This document shows, piece after piece, positions 27,541 to 37,176 of a stretch of DNA of 64,000 nt; positions within the stretch are counted from its first letter, which is position 1, and each line of letters begins with the position of its first letter. Origin of the DNA: JAVDCA01 sp963819385 (GTDB lineage Bacteria > Pseudomonadota > Alphaproteobacteria > Rhizobiales > Xanthobacteraceae); contig CAWFVV010000006.1 of the NCBI GenBank assembly GCA_963819385.1, forward strand, positions 1,550,001 through 1,614,000, read 5' to 3'. A model generated the notes under the pieces. That model saw only the letters and a program-made list of their open reading frames with translations. It was not told where the DNA came from and ran no database searches. The position numbers were made by a program, and so were the translations under genes.

Positions 27541-27672
27541 GACATGCAGCCGATCGCGGACCCCAATTCGCCGCTTAAGGACCCCTCCGACCGGACGCGT
27601 GGCATCGGCCTCGATGAGGCGGTGCCGAAGAACCGCGCCGTCGGCATTCGCGAATACGAGATCGTGGACTGA
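27541..27672 (+). pseudogene. Remnant of the protease C-terminus
   Basis: Forty-three codons plus a stop (DMQPIADPNSPLKDPSDRTR to REYEIVD) that match the last residues of the protease at 28954-30474 (DMRPIADLNALLKDISDRTR to REYEIVE). The rest of that gene is absent. It stands 71 bases before the first DUF4384 gene, just as the intact protease end stands 75 bases before the second. This is the scar of a tandem duplication. The rest of 27136-27743 holds nothing else that can be supported. Confidence 0.75.
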
Positions 27673-27743
27673 ACCAAGGTAAGTGTCCGGACAACATAAT
27701 ATGATGTGCCGCACCGGATCAGCCAGACAGAGGAACTAAAACC

Positions 27744-28886
27744 ATGTCCAAATTGATGAAATTCGTGCGGATCGGGCTGGCCGGTGCGGCCCTGGGCTTC
27801 CTCGGCGCCGGCGCCCCGGCCCTGGCGCAAAGCACCGAGCAGATCGAGCAACAGCTTGCCCGCGATCTCACGGTGGCACAGAAGCCGATCTATCAGGTCC
27901 CGGGACACCTCGGCGCCAACCGCATCGACGTCGATGCCTGGGTCGACAATCCGGGGCTGACCTACACGGTCGGCCAGCCGCTGCACCTGATGGTGCGGCC
28001 CAAGCACGACGCCTACATCACGGTGGTCGACGTCGGCAGCAGCGGCCGGGTCGCCATCCTCTATCCCAATCACTATCAGCGCGACGCGCGCGTGCGCGCG
28101 GGCTCGACCGTCATGATCCCGAGCCACGGCGCGAGCTGGGAGATCAATGTCGGCGGACCGGCGGGCGTCGATCTCATCCAGGTCATCGCGTCGCGGCGGC
28201 CGCTCACGCTGCCCGAGCTGACCCAGCTCGTGCGCTCGAGCGAGGGCTCCCCGTTCGTGACGCTGGGGCGCTCGGGCGAGGAGGTCGCGCGCGACCTCGT
28301 CGCGCAGCTCACGCAGCCGGGCACCGGGACCGAAGCCAATGCGGGGGTGCGCAACGTGCTCGTTCGCGTGGTCGACCGGGCCGCCGGCATCCTGCCGGCC
28401 CCCACCGTGTCGACGCTGCTCCCGCCGCAGCCTGCCGCCGTCTACGGCCTGAGCATCCGCTCGGACAAGCCGGTCTACCGGGTCGGCGAGACCGTCCGCA
28501 TCATTGCGTCGGCGCAGCATGATTGCCGGCTGACGCTGATCAATGTGGGCGCCGGCGGGCACGCGGTGCAGCTTTTCCCCAACACGTACCAGCGCGACAA
28601 CCTGCTGCGCGCCGGTGAGGTCGCGATGATCCCCTCGCCGCAATCGCCGGTGCAGTTCGTGGCGCACGGGCCGGCCGGCGTCGAGGGTGTCGTGGCGATC
28701 TGCCGCGACGAGGCCATGCCGGCGCTCTATCCCGATTCCATGCAGGCCGGCTCGGGCGGCGACGCATACCCGGTCGTCGGCACCACCGACTCGATCGGGC
28801 ACGACCTCGTCGTCACCCTCACGACCGCCGGCGACGCCCCCGCAAAGGCCGAGCAGGCCTCGGCCTCTTACCTCATCGTCCAGTGA
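27744..28886 (+). CDS. Exported DUF4384 protein, copy A
   Basis: A 380-residue exported protein with a leader (MSKLMKFVRIGLAGAALGFL to ALAQ) and two DUF4384-type beta domains: about residues 55-155 (LTYTVGQPLHLMVRPKHDAY, VAILYPNHYQRDARVRAG) and 240-345 (KPVYRVGETVRIIASAQHDC, VQLFPNTYQRDNLLRAG). The Y/F-P-N-x-Y-x-R-D motif recurs in both. The domain also occurs in the next gene's protease and resembles the tail of the caspase at 33979. Copy B at 30550 differs by only a handful of residues. It opens the plus-strand operon, 67 bases before the protease gene. Its role is unknown; a binding or adaptor function is an inference. Confidence 0.88.
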   Translation: MSKLMKFVRIGLAGAALGFLGAGAPALAQSTEQIEQQLARDLTVAQKPIYQVPGHLGANRIDVDAWVDNPGLTYTVGQPLHLMVRPKHDAYITVVDVGSSGRVAILYPNHYQRDARVRAGSTVMIPSHGASWEINVGGPAGVDLIQVIASRRPLTLPELTQLVRSSEGSPFVTLGRSGEEVARDLVAQLTQPGTGTEANAGVRNVLVRVVDRAAGILPAPTVSTLLPPQPAAVYGLSIRSDKPVYRVGETVRIIASAQHDCRLTLINVGAGGHAVQLFPNTYQRDNLLRAGEVAMIPSPQSPVQFVAHGPAGVEGVVAICRDEAMPALYPDSMQAGSGGDAYPVVGTTDSIGHDLVVTLTTAGDAPAKAEQASASYLIVQ

Positions 28887-28953
28887 GAGCGTCGCTTCGT
28901 CCACAAAAGATAACAACTGCGGGTGCGCATGCGCTCACCCGAGGGAAAATCAC

Positions 28954-30474
<1,521 letters not shown>

Positions 30475-30549
30475 CCCGACGTGAGTGTCCGGGTCGCAGG
30501 ATGCGATCTGCGGCTCTGGGTCAACCAGACAGAGCAAGGAACGAAGACC

Positions 30550-31692
30550 ATGCGTAAATTGATGAACCTGGTGCGGATCGGGCTGGCCGGTGCGGCCCTG
30601 GGCTTCCTCGGCGCCGGGGCCCCGGCCCTGGCGCAAAGCACCGAGCAGATCGAGCAACAGCTTGCCCGCGATCTCACGGTGGCACAGAAGCCGATCTATC
30701 AGGTCCCGGGACACCTCGGCGCCAACCGCATCGACGTCGATGCCTGGGTCGACAATCCGGGGCTGACCTATGCGGTCGGCCAGCCGCTGCACCTGATGGT
30801 GCGGCCCAAGCACGACGCCTACATCACGGTGGTCGACGTCGGCAGCAGCGGCCGGGTCGCGATCCTCTATCCCAATCACTATCAGCGCGACGCACGCGTG
30901 CGCGCGGGCTCGACCGTCATGATCCCGAGCCATGGCGCGAGCTGGGAGATCAATGTCGGCGGACCGGCGGGCGTCGATCTCATCCAGGTCATCGCGTCGC
31001 GGCGGCCGCTCACGCTGCCCGAGCTGACCCAGCTCGTGCGCTCGAGCGAGGGCTCCCCGTTCGTGACGCTGGGGCGCTCGGGCGAGGAGGTCGCGCGCGA
31101 CCTCGTCGCGCAGCTCACGCAGCCGGGCACCGGGACCGAAGCCAATGCGGGGGTGCGCAACGTGCTCGTTCGCGTGGTCGACCGGGCCGCCGGCATCCTG
31201 CCGGCCCCCACCGTGTCGACGCTGCTCCCGCCGCAGCCTGCCGCCGTCTACGGCCTGAGCATCCGCTCGGACAAGCCGGTCTACCGGGTCGGCGAGACCG
31301 TCCGCATCATTGCGTCGGCGCAGCATGATTGCCGGCTGACGCTGATCAATGTGGGCGCCGGCGGGCACGCGGTGCAGCTTTTCCCCAACACGTACCAGCG
31401 CGACAACCTGCTGCGCGCCGGTGAGGTCGCGATGATCCCCTCGCCGCAATCGCCGGTGCAGTTCGTGGCGCACGGGCCGGCCGGCGTCGAGGGTGTCGTG
31501 GCGATCTGCCGCGACGAGGCCATGCCGGCGCTCTATCCCAATTCCATGCAGGCCGGCTCGGGCGGCGACGCATACCCGGTCGTCGGCACCACCAACTCGA
31601 TCGGGCACGACCTCGTCGTCACCCTCACGACCGCCGGCGACGCCCCCGCAAAGGCCGAGCAGGCCTCGGCCTCTTACCTCATCGTCCAGTGA
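30550..31692 (+). CDS. Exported DUF4384 protein, copy B
   Basis: A 380-residue near-copy of the protein at 27744. Differences seen are RKLMNLV for SKLMKFV at the start, TYAV for TYTV, PNSM for PDSM and TTNS for TTDS; the DNA is also nearly identical throughout. Two DUF4384-type domains follow an Ala-rich signal peptide ending ALAQ. It lies 75 bases after the protease stop and 21 bases before the serpin start, so it is in the middle of the operon. The two copies form direct repeats of about 1.1 kb, 1.66 kb apart, that could recombine and delete the protease. Confidence 0.88.
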   Translation: MRKLMNLVRIGLAGAALGFLGAGAPALAQSTEQIEQQLARDLTVAQKPIYQVPGHLGANRIDVDAWVDNPGLTYAVGQPLHLMVRPKHDAYITVVDVGSSGRVAILYPNHYQRDARVRAGSTVMIPSHGASWEINVGGPAGVDLIQVIASRRPLTLPELTQLVRSSEGSPFVTLGRSGEEVARDLVAQLTQPGTGTEANAGVRNVLVRVVDRAAGILPAPTVSTLLPPQPAAVYGLSIRSDKPVYRVGETVRIIASAQHDCRLTLINVGAGGHAVQLFPNTYQRDNLLRAGEVAMIPSPQSPVQFVAHGPAGVEGVVAICRDEAMPALYPNSMQAGSGGDAYPVVGTTNSIGHDLVVTLTTAGDAPAKAEQASASYLIVQ

Positions 31693-31713
31693 GACGGGGC
31701 GGTCCGACGCACC

Positions 31714-33000
31714 ATGTCCCTTAATCGAATCATCATCGGTGGCCTCCTCGCCTCTATCGCGCTCTGCCCGCTCGCACGGTCGCAGAATGCGAATGAGCCC
31801 ATGAAGCCGAAGGACCTGGTGGCCGCTCCCGTCGCAACGCCGGCCAGCACGAATCCGGCGGGAGCGACGGCGGATGCCGCCGGCATCAAGAACGCGGCTC
31901 AACAAGCCAATGTCTTTGGCGCCAAGGTGCTCGATCGCCTGCTCGGGAGAGGCACGGCAACGACCGTCGTGGTCTCGCCTTACAGCATCAACAGCGCGCT
32001 CGACCTCTTGACCCTCGGAGCGGCCGGACACACCGCCACCGTGCTGACCGCAAGACGTGGGATCCCCCCGTCGAAAAAGGCGCTCGCGGAACAGCAAGCG
32101 CTCAATCACGCATTGAGCGCGGCTTCCACCCCGGATGTCGTCTTGCAAATGGCGAATTCGGTTTGGCTCAAGCCGGGTGCGTTGGCGCTTCCGGCCTACG
32201 TCTCGGCCATCCATGACGGCTATGGCGCGACCGTCACCAACGTCGATTTCGCCAGCCCCGCGACAACCGGGGTGGTGAATGATTGGGTCAAGCAGAACAC
32301 GCAGAACGTCATCGAACGTATTGTCGACAAGCTCGAGCCGACTACCGAGTTCCTGTTGGTCAACACCACCTATTTCAAGGGAAAGTGGGCCATTCCGTTC
32401 GACAAGGCCGAAACCAGGCCTGCGCCGTTCACCCGCGCGGACGGCTCCAAGCACGACGTTCCGATGATGGCCGCGACGACCAGGCTCGGGTATGCCGAGA
32501 CCCCGCGCTGGCATGCCGTCGCGATACCCTATCGCGGCGATCGCTTCGAGATGATCGTCGTGACGGCCAAGAACCCGGCGCAGACCATTGCGGTCCAGCA
32601 CGAGCTCCAATCGACCGGCTTCGTGCAGGCGCTGCACGGCATCAAGTTCGCGGCGCACGAGATCGAACTGCGGCTTCCCCGGTTCCGCGCCGAATACGGT
32701 TCGGATCTCACCGATGTCCTGACGCGACTGGGCCTCGGGCCGGCCTTCGGGTCATCTTCAGATTATCGCAAGCTCACCGCCACTCGCCTGCAATCGGCGC
32801 GAGTCGTTCACCGTGCCGTCGTCGCCGTCGACGAAGAAGGCACCGAGGCGGCGGCCGCGACCGCCGTGATTGGAACGCGATCCGCCGTCGCCGCACAGCC
32901 CGTTCAGTTCGTCGTCGATCGTCCGTTCGCGTTCGGGATCGTCGACCGGCTCACCGGAGCCGTTCTGTTCATCGGGTATGTCGCGGATCCGACCGCGTGA
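31714..33000 (+). CDS. Serpin (serine protease inhibitor), exported
   Basis: A 428-residue serpin with a leader (MSLNRIIIGGLLASIALCPL) and a Pro/Ala/Thr-rich spacer before the fold. Serpin landmarks are VVSPYSINSALDLLTLGAAG, MANSVWLK, FLLVNTTYFKGKWAIPF, the breach-region-like AVDEEGTEAAAATAV and FVVDRPFAFGI. The hinge EEGTEAAAATAV (residues 374-385) fits the small-residue consensus of inhibitory serpins. Arg389-Ser390 lies where the scissile bond is expected, counted as P1-P1' or one position off. That would suit trypsin-like proteases such as the one encoded two genes upstream. The start follows the DUF4384-B stop by 21 bases. Serpins are patchily distributed in bacteria, so transfer is plausible. 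Confidence 0.93.
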   Translation: MSLNRIIIGGLLASIALCPLARSQNANEPMKPKDLVAAPVATPASTNPAGATADAAGIKNAAQQANVFGAKVLDRLLGRGTATTVVVSPYSINSALDLLTLGAAGHTATVLTARRGIPPSKKALAEQQALNHALSAASTPDVVLQMANSVWLKPGALALPAYVSAIHDGYGATVTNVDFASPATTGVVNDWVKQNTQNVIERIVDKLEPTTEFLLVNTTYFKGKWAIPFDKAETRPAPFTRADGSKHDVPMMAATTRLGYAETPRWHAVAIPYRGDRFEMIVVTAKNPAQTIAVQHELQSTGFVQALHGIKFAAHEIELRLPRFRAEYGSDLTDVLTRLGLGPAFGSSSDYRKLTATRLQSARVVHRAVVAVDEEGTEAAAATAVIGTRSAVAAQPVQFVVDRPFAFGIVDRLTGAVLFIGYVADPTA

Positions 33001-33025
33001 GGCCAACCTGACCGGACCCAAAGCC

Positions 33026-33982
33026 ATGTTCCGAACGAGTGCGAGAGCCCGAAGCGGCGCGATGATCCGGCTGATCGCCGTGATCGCGTGCGTGACCGTG
33101 TCGACCGAATTCGCGCATGCCGAAGCGTCCTGCGAGCCGCTCGTCAACGGCTTCAACGCCGCGTTGGCGAAGAGTGATTTCCAGGCGATCGTCGCGGCCG
33201 CCGGCAGCGTCATCGAGAGCTCGGCATGCCGGGCCGCGGTCCGCAACTCGGTTGGCCGGACGGCGGCGATCGCGCATCTTCGCGAGGCCGCCAAGATTCC
33301 CGACACGCCCGAGAATGCGCCGCGCCGGCTGCAGCTGCTCGAGGCCGGAATGCGTTTCGGCCACCCCTGGCAATTGATGGCGACGATCGGCGATGTGCGC
33401 AAGGAAGTCCGCACGACGGATGGGCAGCCCGACTACCAGGGCGCCAGCCTCGCCTATCAGGACGCCCTGAGGGATCTCGCCGACAAGCAGAGGAATCCGG
33501 AACCGCCGCCGAAGGAGACAATCGAACACATCATTGCGCTCGCGCAGCAGGATCGTCTGGCGGCGAACACCTTTACACGCGGCGACGACCTGATGACGCG
33601 CGACGTTCGCGGCGTGGTGGTCGAGGAGGTCGCGGTGCCGATCCAGTTCGTCTTCAATCGCGTCGAGATGACCGAGCTGGGAAGAAAATACGCCGAAGAC
33701 ATGCTCAGGGTTCTCCGCGACCAGTCCATGCCTCGCATCAAGCTCATCGGCCACACCGATCATGTTGGCGCAGACCGATACAATGTGGAGCTCTCGAGGC
33801 AACGGGCGCAGGCGGTCGCGCGCTTTCTTGCGAGCCAGGGCTATCCGGCCGCCTCGATTTACGTCGACGGCCGCGGCTGGCACGATCCCCTGCGCATCAC
33901 GGATGCCGCGAAATACAACCAGGCCACGGTCGACCAGATGCTTCGCCGCGTCGAATTGAAATACCTCGATAAGCCGCAATGA
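33026..33982 (+). CDS. OmpA-family C-terminal domain protein
   Basis: A 318-residue exported protein. A signal peptide is present (MIRLIAVIACVTVSTEFAHA, if started at ATG 33062; ATG 33026 adds 12 residues). Residues to about 200 are helical and unlike known domains. The C-terminus is an OmpA-like peptidoglycan-binding domain: IQFVFNRVEMTELGRKYAED, IKLIGHTDHVGADRYNVELS with the conserved Asp, and RQRAQAVARFLASQGY. It would tether the complex to the cell wall. It follows the serpin by 25 bases and its stop overlaps the caspase ATG (ATGA), so it is firmly in the operon. Confidence 0.88.
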   Translation: MFRTSARARSGAMIRLIAVIACVTVSTEFAHAEASCEPLVNGFNAALAKSDFQAIVAAAGSVIESSACRAAVRNSVGRTAAIAHLREAAKIPDTPENAPRRLQLLEAGMRFGHPWQLMATIGDVRKEVRTTDGQPDYQGASLAYQDALRDLADKQRNPEPPPKETIEHIIALAQQDRLAANTFTRGDDLMTRDVRGVVVEEVAVPIQFVFNRVEMTELGRKYAEDMLRVLRDQSMPRIKLIGHTDHVGADRYNVELSRQRAQAVARFLASQGYPAASIYVDGRGWHDPLRITDAAKYNQATVDQMLRRVELKYLDKPQ

Positions 33983-35730
33983 GCTTCGCGGCGCGCGCTT
34001 CGCGATCATCGAGAACCCGCCGGTCGTTTCTGCGCGGCTTGGCCGCCGGCATGACGATCCCGCTGACGGTCGCCGGCCGGCACGCCTTCGCGCAGACGTC
34101 GGCGCGCCCCAAGCTGCATGCGCTGATCATCGGGATGAACGTCTATACCGGCCACGTCGGGCGCGACGACCCGCGCAGCGGCCGGTGCATTCCGACCCGG
34201 ATCCCGCAACTGCGCGGCTGCATCAACGACGCCCGGGCGATCGAAGCTTCGGTGCGGCCGCTCGCGGCCAGCACGCGCGTGCTGCTCGATGAGCAGGTCA
34301 ACCGCGCCTCATTCGTCGGCGCTTGGCGCGACATGGTGGCCAACGCCGCGCTGGGCGATACCCTGTTGCTCACCTATTCGGGCCATGGCGGACAGGAGCC
34401 CGAGCACGTCAAGGGCAGCGAGCCGAGCGGATTTGACGATACGTTGATCCTGTCCCCGTTCGATACCTGCATGCCGTCGTTGCGCGAGGAGCGCATCATT
34501 GACGATGAGATTGCCGGATTGTTCTCCTCCATCCGCGGGCGCAACAAGGTGATCTTCGTGGCCGATGCGTGCCACTCCGGCACCATGACGCGCGGCGCCG
34601 TCGACGCGCGCATCGACGAGACCCTCACGTACCGCAAGGTCCCCGCATACGATTATGCGTCGGCGATGCCGAGCGCGGTCAAGATCGATGCGGTGCCCGA
34701 CAACGACGACCAGCCACACGTCCTTTTTTTTGCCGGCTGCGAGGACGACGAATCCGTCCCCGAGATCAGGATCAACGGCGCGTTTCACGGAGCGCTCAGC
34801 GTCGCATTCGCCCAGGCGCTTGCCGGGCGCGCCGATGCCAACCAGGACGGCGTCATCACCGGCGCGGAATTGAGCGCGTACGTGCTGCGGACCGTGCGGG
34901 GCTTTTCCGATTCCAGTCAGCACCCGGAGGTGCATTGGCCGCACGCGGACGCCGTCTCCGGAAGCGAGTTCAAGCCCGAAGATCCGGTCTTTTTCCGCGG
35001 CACCGCCGCGGTCCCGCGTCCGCCGTCAGGCGCCACCGTGGTCCGGCTGCGAATTCTCGGCGACCAGCCGGCCGCCGCGTCGCTCGCGCAATCGCTGAGC
35101 CGCGTCACCATCGTGGGCCGCGACGACCCCGCCGACGTCGTTTGGGATAGCGAGCCGCAACGGGTGCTCGACCCGATGGGCAGCGTGCTCGCCTGGAACG
35201 TCGCGGCCGCGGATTTGCAGCCGGTCATCGATGCCGCGATCGCGCTCGATGCGGTCCGCCAGATGGTCGCGGATTCCGGGATCGACATGCGGCTGATGTT
35301 GCCGGGCGAGCAAGCCACAGCCGCACCCTCACGCGCCTCGGATCGCACCCATCCGGAGGGCACGCGTTTGACGCTGACGGCGAGCGGGATGCGCTACCCC
35401 TACTTCGCACTGTTCGACATCACCGGGAATGGCACCGTGCAGCTGCTGTATCCATGCCGCGGGCAAGCAGGCTCGTGCCGCACGCAGCATGACGCTCCGA
35501 CGATCAAGGCGCAGGAGGGCTATCGGCTGCCGCTCGACGTCACGGCGCCCTTCGGCGCCGATCGCGTCATCGCGATTTCATCCGCGCATCCGTTGTCCGA
35601 CCTGATCGCCGTGCTCGAGAGCGTCGACGGCCGGCGCGATTCCATGACGGTGATCGATGCGCTGGGGCGCGTGGCCGACCAGCCAGACGTTCAAGTGGGG
35701 ATGCAGGCGATTTTTACGGCTGCGCGATGA
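33979..35730 (+). CDS. Tat-exported caspase (peptidase C14) with EF-hand loop and DUF4384-like tail
   Basis: A 583-residue protein. The leader has a twin-arginine motif (TRRSFLRG, residues 13-20) and ends near AFAQ, so it is exported folded. The caspase domain (about 46-320) has catalytic His136 (TYSGHGGQEPEH) and Cys198 (VADACHSGTM). Within it lies DANQDGVITGAE (286-297), a canonical EF-hand loop with Asp, Asn, Asp and a final Glu, which suggests calcium dependence as in some metacaspases. The C-terminal part (about 465-560: RLTLTASGMRYPYFALFDIT, VQLLYPC) resembles DUF4384. The ATG overlaps the OmpA-like gene stop. The shared tail links it to the protease and DUF4384 proteins of the operon. 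Confidence 0.9.
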   Translation: MSFAARASRSSRTRRSFLRGLAAGMTIPLTVAGRHAFAQTSARPKLHALIIGMNVYTGHVGRDDPRSGRCIPTRIPQLRGCINDARAIEASVRPLAASTRVLLDEQVNRASFVGAWRDMVANAALGDTLLLTYSGHGGQEPEHVKGSEPSGFDDTLILSPFDTCMPSLREERIIDDEIAGLFSSIRGRNKVIFVADACHSGTMTRGAVDARIDETLTYRKVPAYDYASAMPSAVKIDAVPDNDDQPHVLFFAGCEDDESVPEIRINGAFHGALSVAFAQALAGRADANQDGVITGAELSAYVLRTVRGFSDSSQHPEVHWPHADAVSGSEFKPEDPVFFRGTAAVPRPPSGATVVRLRILGDQPAAASLAQSLSRVTIVGRDDPADVVWDSEPQRVLDPMGSVLAWNVAAADLQPVIDAAIALDAVRQMVADSGIDMRLMLPGEQATAAPSRASDRTHPEGTRLTLTASGMRYPYFALFDITGNGTVQLLYPCRGQAGSCRTQHDAPTIKAQEGYRLPLDVTAPFGADRVIAISSAHPLSDLIAVLESVDGRRDSMTVIDALGRVADQPDVQVGMQAIFTAAR

Positions 35731-35913
35731 AGAGGTGAGGCGCCGCCCTCGACAGGCGTTGGAGAGCGCGCAGGTTCGAACTTGCCGCGCGGCTTCTCAA
35801 CTCGCAGACCGAAAAGAAGAAGCCCTCCAATCCGTTTGGAAGCTGCGACCATTTCCATCAGATCCAATCCGGCCGATGGTGATCGCATCGATGACATCCA
35901 AACGAGGGTCTCC

Positions 35914-36171
35914 ATGCTCCGCGCCGTTGTTGCTGCCTCCATCATCACACTGATCGGCCTCTCAGGCTCCGCGCGGGGCCAGGAGGTTCCCAACCAGGAC
36001 ACGTCCAACCAGGGCTCGCCCAACCAACGCCTTCTCATCGTCGATGGCCACACACATCGTGTCGTCTACGATGACGGGCGTGACGACCTCTTCTGCGTGA
36101 CGCGGCGTTTCATCGCGTACTACGACCACTATGGCCGTCCGGTGATCCGGCGGACGCTGCGCTGCCGCTGA
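35914..36171 (+). CDS. Small secreted protein, function unknown
   Basis: An 85-residue exported protein. ATG 35914 has GAGGG upstream; a longer frame to 35782 has none. The signal peptide is MLRAVVAASIITLIGLSGSARG. A short imperfect repeat follows (VPNQDTSNQGSPNQ, with the unit near NQD/S-SNQG). The C-terminal half is basic and aromatic (RFIAYYDHYGRPVIRRTLRC). It lies 180 bases after the Tat-caspase gene and may be the last gene of the operon. No function is assigned. Confidence 0.55.
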   Translation: MLRAVVAASIITLIGLSGSARGQEVPNQDTSNQGSPNQRLLIVDGHTHRVVYDDGRDDLFCVTRRFIAYYDHYGRPVIRRTLRCR

Positions 36172-36180
36172 GGCTGGCAG

Positions 36181-36282
36181 CGCCTCGCGCTGCTCATTGG
36201 CAACGCACGCGGGCCTGCTTGCCCATCCGGCGATCAATGCCCGCCGGATGGGGGACGCGCTCGCAACTCTGGCTTCCAAGTC
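36181..36282 (+). pseudogene. Remnant of a caspase-domain gene
   Basis: Two adjoining frames encode RLALLIGN (36181-36204) and then GLLAHPAINARRMGDALATL, which match the opening of the caspase at 23762 (RVALVIGN then DQLTNPVIDARRLRDALTKL). Catalytic regions are missing. It is a fragment of a third caspase gene at the right edge of the exported-protein cluster. The rest of 36172-36495 holds nothing that can be supported. Confidence 0.6.
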
Positions 36283-36495
36283 GCGCCCCGGGAACGTCGA
36301 ACGACCGTGCGGTGGCGCATGGCTCATGCCTGACGCGGTGTTCCGCAACTTGACCATGGGGAAGGTTGCGGCTCACGCCAAAACCCCTTGAAATCGGCAT
36401 GACGAGAGGGCGGACGCAACGCGCGGCTTGGTGCTTTGGTCGCGGGACTGATGTATCGTCGCGAGACCAGCCGGGTCGCCGCGCGAGTGGAGCCG

Positions 36496-37176
36496 ATGAA
36501 GATATTGGTGAGCGACGATCATCCCCTCGTTTGCGAGGCGATGCGGGGCGTGCTCCATGACCTGGTTCCCGACGCGTCCGTGCTGGAGGCGCGCAATGCG
36601 CGCGATACCTGTGCCCTCATCGAGCAGAATCCGGATACCGACCTCGTCCTGCTCGACCTGAATTTGCCCGACGGCGACGGGCTGGCGCTGCTCGGTGACC
36701 TGCGCGAGCGCTATCCGGCCATGTCCGTGGTGGTGCTTTCCGCGTTCCAGGATCAGCCGACGATCCGGGCGGCCCTGCGGCTCGGCGCGCTGGGTTTCAT
36801 CCCGAAGAACACCGAACGCGACGTGATGCTCGGCGCCCTTCGGCTCGTGTTCGCGGGGGGCATTTATATTCCGGTCGAAGCCCTGGACCGGCCGTCTCCC
36901 CCGCCCGGGGCGAACGGAAAGGCTGACGAAAAGGCTCACGCCGGTCTCCGGCGCCGTCTTCCGCCTGGACTGGGATTGACGGAGCGCCAGGTCGAGGTTC
37001 TCGCGCTCGTCATGGAGGGCAAGAGCAACAAGGCGATCTCCCGCCAGCTCGATGTCGCGGAGCACACTGTGAAGAACCACGTCACCGCCATCTTCAGGGC
37101 ATTACAGGTGACGAACCGAACCGAGGCGGTGATCGCGGTCGGCAAGCTGGTGCGAGAGCCGCGCCTCACGCCGTGA
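36496..37176 (+). CDS. NarL/LuxR-family response regulator
   Basis: A 226-residue regulator. Receiver: ILVSDDHPLVCEA, phospho-acceptor LVLLDLNLPDGDG, switch residue in VVVLSAFQD and Lys in GFIPKNTE. A Pro/Gly-rich linker leads to a LuxR-type helix-turn-helix (GLTERQVEVLALVMEGKSNK, DVAEHTVKNHVTAIFRALQV). ATG 36496 has GGAG upstream. Its end overlaps the end of the convergent hybrid kinase gene by 11 bases. The pair probably forms one two-component system. Confidence 0.93.
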   Translation: MKILVSDDHPLVCEAMRGVLHDLVPDASVLEARNARDTCALIEQNPDTDLVLLDLNLPDGDGLALLGDLRERYPAMSVVVLSAFQDQPTIRAALRLGALGFIPKNTERDVMLGALRLVFAGGIYIPVEALDRPSPPPGANGKADEKAHAGLRRRLPPGLGLTERQVEVLALVMEGKSNKAISRQLDVAEHTVKNHVTAIFRALQVTNRTEAVIAVGKLVREPRLTP

